A stretch of 13,092 nucleotides of DNA, taken from assembly GCA_017995595.1 (NCBI GenBank), contig JAGOIO010000017.1, forward strand, positions 1-13,092. The letters run 5' to 3'. Positions within the stretch are counted from its first letter, which is position 1, and every line of letters begins with the position of its first letter. The notes beneath the pieces were generated by a model. That model was given only the letters and a program-made list of their open reading frames with translations. It ran no database searches and had not been told where the DNA came from. Position numbers and translations under genes: made by a program. Positions 6,530 to 13,092 of this stretch are shown piece by piece. Source of the stretch: a bacterium. GTDB lineage: Bacteria; Cyanobacteriota; Vampirovibrionia; Gastranaerophilales; Gastranaerophilaceae.

Positions 6530-7646
6530 TTCAGAATATTTTAACTATAAATTAATAAGAGAAAGTCAAAAATCTCAAGCTCGTGCAGGGCTTTTACATA
6601 CTCCGCACGGAGATATAGAAACACCTATTTTTATGCCTGTAGGAACAAACTCTACAGTTAAAATGATTACAAATTATCATTTGGAACAAACCGGAGCTCA
6701 AATTATATTGGGAAATTCATACCACCTTTATTTGAGAGCAGGGTGTGATAAAATAAAGCATTTTGGCGGAATACATGGTTGGATGAATTGGCATAAACCA
6801 GTTTTGACAGATTCAGGCGGATTTCAAGTTTTTTCACTTGCAAACTTGAGAAAAGTAACTGAAGACGGAGTAAAGTTTAAAGACCCAAAAGACGGCAGTG
6901 AGCATTATATAAGCCCTGAAACTTCAATGGAAATACAAGAAGCAATAGGAGCTGATATAATCATGGCATTTGATGAGTGTTCTCCATATCCTTGCAGTTA
7001 TGAACAGGCTAAAAGTGCTATGGAACGCACACACAGGTGGCTTGAAAGATGCTATAATGCACATAAGAATCCAAGACAAGCGTTATTTCCTATTGTTCAG
7101 GGAGCATTCTTTGAAGATTTAAGAGCTGAAAGTGCAAAAGTTATATCTTCTTATGACTCTGTTGGCTGTGCGATAGGCGGATTAAGCGTGGGAGAACCTC
7201 ATGAACTTATGAACAAATTGTTGGAATTTACAACTCCGCTGTTGCCAAATAACAAACCAAGATATTTAATGGGAGTTGGAACACCTGAAGATTTATTGGA
7301 CGGCGTTATGCGTGGGGTTGATATGTTTGACTGCGTACTTCCGACAAGAAATGCAAGGCATGGTTCATTTTTCACTTATGACGGGAAAAAGAATATTAAA
7401 AATAAAGAATTTGATTGGGACGAAAAGCCATTAGATGAATTTTGCGATTGTTATGCATGCAAAAATCATTCCAGAGCCTATCTTAGACACTTGTACAGAT
7501 GTGGCGAGTCAAATGCTCAAACAATGCTTTCTATTCACAATACTCAGTTTATGCTGAATTTTGTAAAAAGAATCAGAAAAGCGATAATAAATAATGAATT
7601 TGAAGATTTTTATGCAGAATATTATCCTAAATTTAAGAGAAAGTAA
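6519..7646 (+). CDS. tgt: tRNA-guanine transglycosylase (queuine tRNA-ribosyltransferase)
   Basis: Tgt swaps guanine-34 of GUN-anticodon tRNAs (Asp, Asn, His, Tyr) for preQ1 in bacterial queuosine synthesis. The 375-residue product has family length. Visible residues are D98 in TDSGGFQVFSL (general acid/base), D152-C154 in FDECSPYP, GGLSVGEP (220-227, base pocket), nucleophile D271 in DMFDCVLPTRNARHG, and a complete zinc site C309, C311, C314 (CDCYAC) with H340. The GTG start at 6519 lies inside ndk, 11 nt before its stop is complete, with no strong Shine-Dalgarno sequence, as expected for coupled translation. No other queuosine genes and no recognisable preQ1 riboswitch are seen. I found no terminator after it, so some readthrough into the tRNA-Ile unit is possible. 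Confidence 0.97.
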   Translation: MSFNSEYFNYKLIRESQKSQARAGLLHTPHGDIETPIFMPVGTNSTVKMITNYHLEQTGAQIILGNSYHLYLRAGCDKIKHFGGIHGWMNWHKPVLTDSGGFQVFSLANLRKVTEDGVKFKDPKDGSEHYISPETSMEIQEAIGADIIMAFDECSPYPCSYEQAKSAMERTHRWLERCYNAHKNPRQALFPIVQGAFFEDLRAESAKVISSYDSVGCAIGGLSVGEPHELMNKLLEFTTPLLPNNKPRYLMGVGTPEDLLDGVMRGVDMFDCVLPTRNARHGSFFTYDGKKNIKNKEFDWDEKPLDEFCDCYACKNHSRAYLRHLYRCGESNAQTMLSIHNTQFMLNFVKRIRKAIINNEFEDFYAEYYPKFKRK

Positions 7647-7665
7647 ACTTTTTTGAGAAAAATAC

Positions 7666-7694
7666 TTGATTTTAAAAAATGTCTGTGATATTCT
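7666..7694 (+). promoter_or_regulatory. Promoter of the tRNA-Ile transcript
   Basis: TTGATT (7666-7671) and TATTCT (7689-7694) are spaced by exactly 17 nt, 20 nt after the tgt stop. Initiation near 7701 would give a leader of about 64 nt before the mature tRNA. Confidence 0.45.
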
Positions 7695-7701
7695 GTAGAA
7701 C

Positions 7702-7752
7702 GACCGAAATATTTAAGCAATTAGAGGATTCCCTTGAATTGCAGGTTTGGTC
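7702..7752 (+). other. Structured 5' leader of tRNA-Ile precursor
   Basis: The segment between the promoter and the tRNA can fold as nested stems. The outer stem is GACC(G)AAA with TTTGGTC (7702-7709 with 7746-7752). The inner is GCAATT (7717-7722) with AATTGC (7737-7742), enclosing AGAGGATTCCCTTG. The fold begins almost exactly at the predicted transcription start. It does not match any riboswitch or T-box motif I know; it may protect or guide processing of the precursor, or be a small RNA in its own right. Confidence 0.4.
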
Positions 7753-7764
7753 AAAAGTAGTCGA

Positions 7765-7838
<74 letters not shown>

Positions 7839-7846
7839 GATTTTTA

Positions 7847-7861
7847 CCTCTTTCAAAGAGG
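7847..7861 (+). other. Short hairpin in the tRNA 3' trailer
   Basis: CCTCTT, loop TCA, AAGAGG forms a compact 6-bp stem 8 nt after the tRNA. It lacks a following T-run and is unlikely to terminate alone; it may limit 3' exonuclease trimming. Confidence 0.4.
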
Positions 7862-7910
7862 ACTTTAAAACTAAAATAAATTTTTAGACATATAAAATGA
7901 AGATGCTATA

Positions 7911-7943
7911 CAATTGTCTTTTTTAAGACAGTTGTTTTTTTTT
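7911..7943 (+). terminator. Rho-independent terminator of the tRNA-Ile unit
   Basis: CAATTGTCTT (7911-7920), loop TTTT and AAGACAGTTG (7925-7934) form a 10-bp stem with one G-T pair, followed by nine T (7935-7943). It ends the tRNA transcript and insulates the pilin-like gene. Confidence 0.88.
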
Positions 7944-7970
7944 AATTTGTAAGTAAGATTTTGTAAAATG

Positions 7971-7979
7971 TGGTATAAT
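7971..7979 (+). promoter_or_regulatory. Extended -10 promoter of the pilin-like gene
   Basis: TGG followed by a perfect TATAAT (7974-7979) is an extended -10 element. No good -35 box is found at 16-18 nt, which the TGn extension can offset. It lies 34 nt before the ATG at 8014, which has AAAGG 9 nt upstream. Confidence 0.55.
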
Positions 7980-8013
7980 ATATATAATATTATTTTAATA
8001 AAGGCATTTATAT

Positions 8014-8754
8014 ATGACTGATATTTTTAATAAAAAAACAAATTTTTATTGTAAACCGTTTCGCAAATATTTAGCTTTTACGTTAGCTGAAGTTTTGATT
8101 ACACTTGGTATTATCGGGATAGTTGCTGCGATGACAATTCCAACACTTTCACAAAAAACTCAAGAGCGAGAAACTGTTTCCAAACTTAAAAAAGTTTTTT
8201 CAACATTGACCAACGCTTATAATCTTGCGGTTAATGAGGACGGAACGCCTGATACTTGGAATTTAGATGCAAATTTGAGTGCAACCGGAGCAACTAACAT
8301 ATTAAATGAACTTGCACCTCACTTAAATATTACAAAAAATTGTGGAACAACTGAAGTAGGTTGCTTTCCTGAAGGAACAGGAGATGCTCAATCAAATTCT
8401 GCTTCAAAAGTAATATTATCAGACGGAACAATGGTATCATTTGTTGTCTGGAGTCCGACTTGTAATCAAGATTACGGTTCTGGAGCCTTGGCAAATATGT
8501 GTGCTTTTTTTGAAACAGATATAAATGGGTTTAAAAAACCAAATGCTGTTGGAAAAGATAGATTTAGATTTTATATAACAAAAGAAGCTATTGTTCCTTA
8601 TGGTACAGCAACTTCTACAGAAATGTCCTTTGCTAATAATTGTGCTAAATCTCATGGCGGTTTATCTTGTACTGCGTGGGTTATTTATAACGAGAATATG
8701 GACTATTTGCACTGTACAGATTTAAGTTGGAGTGGCAAAACTAAATGCGATTAG
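8014..8754 (+). CDS. Type II secretion/type IV pilin-like protein with N-terminal methylation motif
   Basis: The 246-residue product has a 21-residue basic leader (MTDIFNKK...FRKYLA) followed by FTLAEVLITLGIIGIVAAM, the class III prepilin motif. Phe is at +1, Glu at +5 (E26), and a hydrophobic helix (about 27-45) is used for membrane anchoring and filament assembly. The residue before the cleavage site is Ala21, not the canonical Gly, so processing by a standard prepilin peptidase is uncertain. The mature part has eight cysteines (110, 117, 150, 163, 210, 219, 234, 245), probably in disulfides. It also has the stretches DINGFKKPNAVGKDRFRF (169-186) and AWVIYNENMDYLHC (221-234), which I associate with the large pilin-like families of Gastranaerophilales. 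It stands alone, away from any pilus operon. Role unknown: minor pilin, pseudopilin or an independent surface protein. Confidence 0.85.
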   Translation: MTDIFNKKTNFYCKPFRKYLAFTLAEVLITLGIIGIVAAMTIPTLSQKTQERETVSKLKKVFSTLTNAYNLAVNEDGTPDTWNLDANLSATGATNILNELAPHLNITKNCGTTEVGCFPEGTGDAQSNSASKVILSDGTMVSFVVWSPTCNQDYGSGALANMCAFFETDINGFKKPNAVGKDRFRFYITKEAIVPYGTATSTEMSFANNCAKSHGGLSCTAWVIYNENMDYLHCTDLSWSGKTKCD

Positions 8755-8760
8755 CATTTT
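8743..8760 (+). terminator. Weak hairpin overlapping the pilin-like gene stop
   Basis: AAATGC (8743-8748), loop GATTA and GCATTT (8754-8759) form a 6-bp stem over the TAG stop, followed by TCTTATT. It could end the pilin-like transcript before the convergent rsmG, but the stem is weak and the T-run interrupted. Confidence 0.35.
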
Positions 8761-8810
8761 CTTATTAAAACCTTGAACCATTAGACTAATTTATTATTAT
8801 AAACTTTAGC

Positions 8811-9473
8811 TTATTTCTTTATTATTATCAGATTTCTCTCATAGACTTCTTCTAGAGGTAATCTGTATTCAATAATATCAACAATCTTTGCTCTATTTAT
8901 CTTTAGAATTTTTTTTGCTTGACCTATCTCTTCTTCTGCTCGTTTGGATTTATAGGCAATAAAATATCCGTCCTGTTTCAACAATGGAAGTGCATATTTC
9001 AAAATTAAATCTAATGTACCGACTGCTCTTGTGGTAATAAAATCAAAAGAATTTTTCTTTTCCTTTTGAAAATTCTCCGCCCTTTCTCGAACTGTAATAA
9101 CATTCTTTAATCCCAATTCTGTTGTTATTTCATCAATAATTTTCAGTTTCTTTGCTATACTGTCAAGACCGCAAAGTTTTAAATCACTAAAAGCTATAGC
9201 CGTTGGTATTAACGGAAACCCTCCGCCTGTACCGATATCAAGCAAGCGTTTTCCTACGTAATTTATATTTTTTTTCTTGAAAAATAAATTTATTGCAAGA
9301 CTGTCAAATATATGCTTCTCAAAAAGAAATTTCTCATCTTTTTTCGACATAAGATTTGTATGAGCATTTTTAGCAATAAAAATTTCTTCATATCTGTTAA
9401 AACACTTCTGTTGTTTTGATGATAATTCTATTTTTAAATTTTCTTTTAAAATTTCTATTTGTTCTGTATTCAA
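8811..9473 (-). CDS. rsmG: 16S rRNA (guanine527-N7)-methyltransferase RsmG (GidB)
   Basis: RsmG uses S-adenosylmethionine to methylate N7 of G527 in 16S rRNA; loss is known to give low-level streptomycin resistance. The 220-residue product has family length. It shows the N-terminal signature NLMSKKDEKFLFEKHIFDSL (40-59), the SAM-binding loop LLDIGTGGGFP (77-87), LDS near residue 103, then RAE and FITTRAV in the catalytic core. The start is a TTG at 9473; an in-frame TAA lies 9 nt upstream and no ATG occurs before residue 42, so TTG is the only reasonable choice. The nearest Shine-Dalgarno-like AAGGA is about 12 nt away. The STAND-TPR gene ends 19 nt upstream, implying one transcript and coupled translation. 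In many bacteria rsmG sits beside mnmG and parA/parB; that context is absent here. Confidence 0.96.
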   Translation of the reverse strand: MNTEQIEILKENLKIELSSKQQKCFNRYEEIFIAKNAHTNLMSKKDEKFLFEKHIFDSLAINLFFKKKNINYVGKRLLDIGTGGGFPLIPTAIAFSDLKLCGLDSIAKKLKIIDEITTELGLKNVITVRERAENFQKEKKNSFDFITTRAVGTLDLILKYALPLLKQDGYFIAYKSKRAEEEIGQAKKILKINRAKIVDIIEYRLPLEEVYERNLIIIKK

Positions 9474-9492
9474 TTTTTCTTATTTTCCTTAT

Positions 9493-11994
9493 CTATTCAA
9501 ACCGTTTTATCGCATTACTAAATGCTTCTTCGCCCATTTTTACACGCAAGTCATTTATTCTTGCTTCTATTTTTTTCTGATTTTCAGCACTAAAATTAAT
9601 CTTTGCAATTCTCATCGCATCAAAATATTGTATTAAGGCAAGTTCATTTGATTTATTATTATAGTAAAAATCTCCCAATGCAAGTGAGGCTGAGGCTTCA
9701 TAAAAAACATCTTTTAAATTCTTTGATGCATCAAGTGCAGATTGATAGTATTTTAAGGCTTTATCTGTATCTTTTCGTCTTAAAAGCGTTGCTAATTTTG
9801 ATGCTGAATAGTAAATTCCGTCGTAATTTTCTTTCTCTTCATCAATTTCAAAAGATTTTTCATAATTTACAATCGCATCTTTTTCATTTCCTTGTTCAAA
9901 ATACAAAGATGCCAAGTTTGAAAAAGCTGATGACAAAAATTTATTCATATCAGGATTTGAACTAATTTGCGTACATTTCTCGTAATACTTAATAGCTTCT
10001 GAGAAATTCTCTTTATCATCTTGAGAAAGTGCATATTTAAAATATACCTCTGACAAAATTTCTGAATCCATTGTTTCATCAGAATTTTTCAATGCAAGTT
10101 CAATATATTCATACGCCTGCTCTTGATTTGACAAGCCTTCTTCTATGTTTGAGAGCTGAACAAAAGCCTTTACAATCAATAATGGCGGACTTTTTTTATC
10201 TCTTACAATTATAAGTGCATATTCTTTTGCAGGTTCAAACTTATATGTTTCATAAAGTAATTTTGAAATATTCAACTTTATACGACTTGCCATTATGTAA
10301 TCTTTTTCATCACTGAACAAATCTTGTGCCATATAATAACATTGTAAAGCATTCTCTTTGTCTGAAAGCTCTTGATAACAATGAGCAAGTTTTACATAAA
10401 TCTCTGCAACGACTTTTTTTTCAGAATCATTTTTAGCTTTAGTCAAGGCTCTTGTATAAAAGCCTACGGCTTTTCTGTATTTGTAATCCTCTTGTGCTAT
10501 TGTTGCCTGAATCATAAGCTCTTTTAAACTTATTTCCGGAGCAGGCTTTACAGGCTTTTGCGGAGTTCTGATGAACGGATCACCATCAAAACTTACTTCT
10601 TCAGAATTTTCAATCTTAGAATTTATACCGCTTGTATCTAAACTACTTAAATTCAAATGAGGATTTCTTATATTTTTTAATTTTGTTTCCCTGTCTTTTT
10701 TCTCTTTCATTTCAAGGAAACGCTTATCCAATTTCGGAGGTTCTTTTTTCTCTTGATTTTCTACTTTCTTATTCAAGTTGCTCAAATCAAATTCAAACCT
10801 GTTTGAATATGTAAGATAATTTGTATCAACTGCACGTTCTAACGGTTTTGGTCGTTTCGGCAAAAATAATTTATGATATTCAATTTCACCACGCATAGTC
10901 TGGCGAGAAATTGCAACATCACGCTCTAAAGGTTTTAGCGGAAGTTCGTTTTCATACAGATTTATTATGTACTGATGAAGCTTTTGAGCAATATTAACCG
11001 CAACTGATACATCAAGATTTTCTTTAAAATAGTCTCTAACATAAACTTCGCCTCTATCAAAAATAAAAACCTGTCTGTCAATTAATATTTTAATAACTTC
11101 TTCATCATACAATCCTGCTTTTTTTAAGAATTCAAGACTGACACTATGTCGTAGCATTGAAACAAACCAAAAAAGATTTCTTGATGTCGGTGGCACCATA
11201 TCTGAAGCATTTTTTGCCATAAAATCATTAAATGACATAAAGCTCAGACTAAATTCCTTATAGAATTTTTCTAAGGTATAGCCCTGCGATTCCGAATATT
11301 TAAGCATTAACGCAGTATAAAAATAATAACCGCCACTTACTTCATACAATTTTTTTAATAAAATACTTCCGGATTTTATTCCATTACTTCTCAAATATTT
11401 TTCAAAATACTGCATTTCTAGCGGTGCTAAAGAAATATTTGAACACGGTAAATTTGACTTTGTCAATAAATCAGACGGAAACTCTTTTGCTATAATAATT
11501 ATCTTTACTTTTCCCAATGTTGACAAGTGAGAAATAAAATCAAAAATTTCTTGTCTGTTCGACAACATAACATCATTGAAAGAATTTAAAACAATAACAA
11601 AAGGTTTTTCTACCTTTAAAAAATAATTATTAATTTTTTGTGCAAAATTTTCAGAACGAAATTTTGGTTCATCAATAATTTTTTTTGAAAATAATTTTTT
11701 AAATTCAATAAAAAATGACAACAAAATATCGTCTAAAACTGTAGATTGAAAGCAATTATACCAAAAAACAATAGAGTTTTGAGATAAAACAGACAAAGAA
11801 TGTCTAACTATTTCAGATTTTCCTACTCCTAAAAAACCATTTACGTTAAGAAGATTTATTTCTCCTTTATAGAAATTGTACAAATTCTCAAGTTGTTCTC
11901 TATTATTTTGTAGCAAAAATGTATTTATATCAGAACTATTTTCTGATAATAAATCTTCAATTTTTAAATTTGGATTTAAAAAGTCGTAATTCAT
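9493..11994 (-). CDS. STAND-like P-loop NTPase with C-terminal TPR array
   Basis: I recognise the architecture but no named family. The 833-residue product has no signal peptide or membrane segment. Residues about 31-250 form a STAND/AAA-type NTPase, with NREQLENL ahead of Walker A GFLGVGKS (53-60). The Walker B strand FVIVLNSFND (132-141) has Asn137 where Asp is usual, and a sensor-like strand KIIIIAK follows (164-170). Residues about 270-345 look like the winged-helix part of STAND proteins (ILIDRQVFIFDRGEVYVRDYF). A charged, proline-containing linker (about 350-490) follows, including KPLERDV and KPLERAV 29 residues apart. Residues about 490-800 form around eight TPRs. No catalytic effector or HTH domain is evident. 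The ATG at 11994 has no Shine-Dalgarno sequence and lies 8 nt from a -10-like box, suggesting a leaderless message. It is co-directional with rsmG. Likely a ligand- or protein-sensing switch; activity is uncertain given Asn137. Confidence 0.7.
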   Translation of the reverse strand: MNYDFLNPNLKIEDLLSENSSDINTFLLQNNREQLENLYNFYKGEINLLNVNGFLGVGKSEIVRHSLSVLSQNSIVFWYNCFQSTVLDDILLSFFIEFKKLFSKKIIDEPKFRSENFAQKINNYFLKVEKPFVIVLNSFNDVMLSNRQEIFDFISHLSTLGKVKIIIIAKEFPSDLLTKSNLPCSNISLAPLEMQYFEKYLRSNGIKSGSILLKKLYEVSGGYYFYTALMLKYSESQGYTLEKFYKEFSLSFMSFNDFMAKNASDMVPPTSRNLFWFVSMLRHSVSLEFLKKAGLYDEEVIKILIDRQVFIFDRGEVYVRDYFKENLDVSVAVNIAQKLHQYIINLYENELPLKPLERDVAISRQTMRGEIEYHKLFLPKRPKPLERAVDTNYLTYSNRFEFDLSNLNKKVENQEKKEPPKLDKRFLEMKEKKDRETKLKNIRNPHLNLSSLDTSGINSKIENSEEVSFDGDPFIRTPQKPVKPAPEISLKELMIQATIAQEDYKYRKAVGFYTRALTKAKNDSEKKVVAEIYVKLAHCYQELSDKENALQCYYMAQDLFSDEKDYIMASRIKLNISKLLYETYKFEPAKEYALIIVRDKKSPPLLIVKAFVQLSNIEEGLSNQEQAYEYIELALKNSDETMDSEILSEVYFKYALSQDDKENFSEAIKYYEKCTQISSNPDMNKFLSSAFSNLASLYFEQGNEKDAIVNYEKSFEIDEEKENYDGIYYSASKLATLLRRKDTDKALKYYQSALDASKNLKDVFYEASASLALGDFYYNNKSNELALIQYFDAMRIAKINFSAENQKKIEARINDLRVKMGEEAFSNAIKRFE

Positions 11995-12002
11995 AGTGTA
12001 AT

Positions 12003-12029
12003 TCTATATTATTTAAACTTTTTTTGCAA
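12003..12029 (-). promoter_or_regulatory. Candidate promoter of the STAND-TPR/rsmG unit
   Basis: On the minus strand TTGCAA (12029-12024) and TATAGA (12008-12003) are spaced by 15 nt, a little short. Initiation would fall at or just before the ATG at 11994, so the transcript may start without a leader. Confidence 0.35.
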
Positions 12030-12047
12030 TTAATTTACATAATTGCA
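12025..12047. repeat. 8-bp inverted repeat spanning two divergent -35 boxes
   Basis: TGCAATTA (12025-12032) and TAATTGCA (12040-12047) are perfect inverted copies around a 7-nt centre. Each arm contains most of the -35 box of one divergent promoter, so a dimeric regulator bound here would affect both units. The symmetry might also just reflect two similar -35 boxes facing each other. Confidence 0.45.
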
Positions 12048-12071
12048 CTTTTAGCGTTTTAATAGTAAAAT
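12043..12071 (+). promoter_or_regulatory. Promoter of the microprotein/EnvC-like unit
   Basis: TTGCAC (12043-12048, 5 of 6 matches) and TAAAAT (12066-12071, 5 of 6) are spaced by exactly 17 nt. Initiation near 12078 gives a leader of about 50 nt to the ATG at 12130. Confidence 0.6.
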
Positions 12072-12129
12072 GTGATAAGGGTGAAATTTATCAAAATAAA
12101 TCTTCACTCAATACTTTGGAGAGGAATTT

Positions 12130-12234
12130 ATGGAATTTTTCAGAAAACACCAAAAAATAATTATAGCAATAATCGGATTTACTTTTATAGCTTGGACTTT
12201 AGGCTTAATGATGTTACCGTTATTAATGAAATAG
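12130..12234 (+). CDS. 34-residue single-pass membrane microprotein
   Basis: I do not recognise this as a named family. The sequence starts MEFFRKHQK (short, basic) and continues as one hydrophobic helix (about residues 10-31, IIIAIIGFTFIAWTLGLMML) ending PLLMK. The positive-inside pattern suggests a cytoplasmic N-terminus. Support for translation is good: GGAGAGG (12118-12124) lies 5 nt before the ATG, and a well-formed promoter is upstream. It ends 7 nt before the GTG of the EnvC-like gene, and its stop codon overlaps that gene's TAGG ribosome-binding site, so the two should be coupled. The N-terminus resembles the membrane anchor of PpiD-type proteins, but no further domain follows. It could be an accessory subunit of an envelope complex with its neighbour. 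Confidence 0.65.
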   Translation: MEFFRKHQKIIIAIIGFTFIAWTLGLMMLPLLMK

Positions 12235-12241
12235 GTTCAAA

Positions 12242-13092
12242 GTGGAAGCAAGAAAAAGAAGTACAAGTAAAATAATAAGTATGTTACTGTTGTTAATAAC
12301 GGCAGTAAGCTTTGCTGTGCCACCAAGCTTTGCCAGAGGACATTCCAAAGTGGAGCTTCAACGTAAAAAACGCCAAACACATGCAAAAATGGTTCAAACC
12401 CACGCTAAAATTATCCATTTGAAATTTTTGGAAAACCTTGAAACAAATAAATTGTACAAAAATCAACAAAAATTAGAAACAACTTCAACTAATCTTCAAG
12501 CTTCAAAACACCAAATGATAGCAACAGAAGCAAGATTGGGAAGTTTGGAAGTAAATTTATCCCGTTCTCTTGCAGAATTTGCCTCAATAGATTTTCAAAT
12601 GAAACGAAGAATAAGACAAATATTCAAAAATCAACATGGCGGATTCTTTGATTTACTTCTAAATGCACAGGACTTTAATACCTTCTTAGACAGAGTATAT
12701 TTTGAAGGAATCGTTATAAAAGGCGATTATAGAAGAATGGCTTACGCAAGAGCTAAAGCAAAACAAATTGCGATTTTGAAATATCAAATTGAAGAACAAA
12801 AACGTGTAATCGCACGTTCAATAAGAACAATAAACATGCAACAAGCTTCTATTCAAGATGAAATCGGAAGAAATCATAATATGATTCAAAAGTTGCGAAC
12901 TGACCGTGCAACGTATGAACGTTCAGAAAAAGACTTGGCAAGACAATCAGCAAGCATAGAAAGCTTAATTACCCGTCGTATAAGATATTCAGCACCATCA
13001 AGCGGAGGCGGAGGCTCAATGTCAGGCGGAGATTCTCATGTAAGCGTATCAGGAGGCTTTGTCAGACCAATCGGTGGTATGATTACTTCTCC
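12242..13092 (+). CDS. Secreted coiled-coil protein, EnvC/PcsB-like murein hydrolase activator or M23 peptidase (3' end outside window)
   Basis: An open frame of 283 codons runs off the right edge. The GTG start at 12242 has TAGG 6 nt upstream and gives a basic n-region (EARKRSTSK) before the hydrophobic MLLLLITAVSFAV, with likely cleavage at SFA|RG after residue 31. The later ATG at 12281 has no ribosome-binding site and would lose the basic region. After the signal peptide comes a long Lys/Gln/Glu-rich coiled coil. It is interrupted by RRIRQIFKNQHGGFFDLLL and FNTFLDRVYFEGIV (about 122-156), the pattern of EnvC/PcsB coiled-coil domains. A Ser/Gly-rich linker (SSGGGGSMSGG) leads to GGFVRPIGGMITS, where an M23/LytM domain normally begins. 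The catalytic HxxxD/HxH residues lie beyond the window, so peptidase versus inactive activator is undecided. Probable role: peptidoglycan splitting at division. Confidence 0.85.
   Translation, partial: MEARKRSTSKIISMLLLLITAVSFAVPPSFARGHSKVELQRKKRQTHAKMVQTHAKIIHLKFLENLETNKLYKNQQKLETTSTNLQASKHQMIATEARLGSLEVNLSRSLAEFASIDFQMKRRIRQIFKNQHGGFFDLLLNAQDFNTFLDRVYFEGIVIKGDYRRMAYARAKAKQIAILKYQIEEQKRVIARSIRTINMQQASIQDEIGRNHNMIQKLRTDRATYERSEKDLARQSASIESLITRRIRYSAPSSGGGGSMSGGDSHVSVSGGFVRPIGGMITS

Noticed and set aside
7885..7912. Promoter-like TAGACA / TATACA pair at 16-nt spacing
   Set aside because: It would start transcription inside the strong terminator hairpin at 7911-7943, so it is unlikely to be used.
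9603..9965. 120-codon plus-strand frame inside the STAND-TPR gene
   Set aside because: Antisense shadow; His/Leu/Ser-rich composition is the reverse reading of TPR codons.
9493..11994. Avs-type antiphage STAND defence protein
   Set aside because: No N-terminal nuclease, protease or other effector, shorter than typical Avs proteins, and the context is a housekeeping rRNA methylase, not a defence island.
12072..12275. 67-codon plus-strand frame overlapping the microprotein and the start of the EnvC-like gene
   Set aside because: It lies in a different frame from two better-supported genes that have ribosome-binding sites; its own start lies at the predicted transcript 5' end with none.

Overview
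The window is AT-rich bacterial DNA. It reads most like the non-photosynthetic sister lineage of Cyanobacteria (Vampirovibrionia/Melainabacteria, order Gastranaerophilales). The clue is the pilin-like protein at 8014-8754: its N-terminus (AFTLAEVLITLGIIGIVAAM, with Ala rather than Gly before the cleavage site) is of a kind I associate with that group. An [FeFe]-hydrogenase maturation gene fits an anaerobic fermenter. This assignment is an inference; no rRNA or long phylogenetic marker is present.

Layout. (1) 1-1175, minus: hydF, running off the left edge and lacking only its last few codons. (2) 1176-1471: a divergent intergenic region holding two GC-rich 57-bp direct repeats in a 90-bp register. 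(3) 1472-5647, plus: a two-gene unit, an exported double-domain M16 peptidase followed after 12 nt by a TPR protein with a glycosyltransferase-like C-terminus. (4) 5648-6055: a gene-free stretch with a terminator that works only on the minus strand, a CRP-like palindrome and a promoter. (5) 6056-7646, plus: ndk overlapping tgt. (6) 7666-7943: a promoter, a structured leader, tRNA-Ile(GAT) and a strong terminator. (7) 8014-8754, plus: the secreted pilin-like protein, convergent with (8) 11994-8811, minus: a STAND-type P-loop NTPase with TPRs, then rsmG from a TTG start. (9) 12001-12129: a compact divergent promoter region with an inverted repeat covering both -35 boxes. (10) 12130-13092, plus: a 34-residue single-TM microprotein, then a secreted coiled-coil protein of the EnvC/PcsB murein-hydrolase-activator type, cut off by the right edge.

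Functional themes are hydrogenase assembly, export and cell envelope (M16 peptidase, TPR-glycosyltransferase, pilin-like protein, EnvC-like factor), and RNA or nucleotide housekeeping (Ndk, Tgt, tRNA-Ile, RsmG). There is no phage, transposase, CRISPR or obvious defence cassette. The least explained items are the STAND-TPR protein, the microprotein ahead of the EnvC-like gene, the orphan minus-strand terminator, the tRNA leader and the intergenic repeats. Two natural start sites differ from the longest open frames: M16 at 1472 and ndk at 6056.
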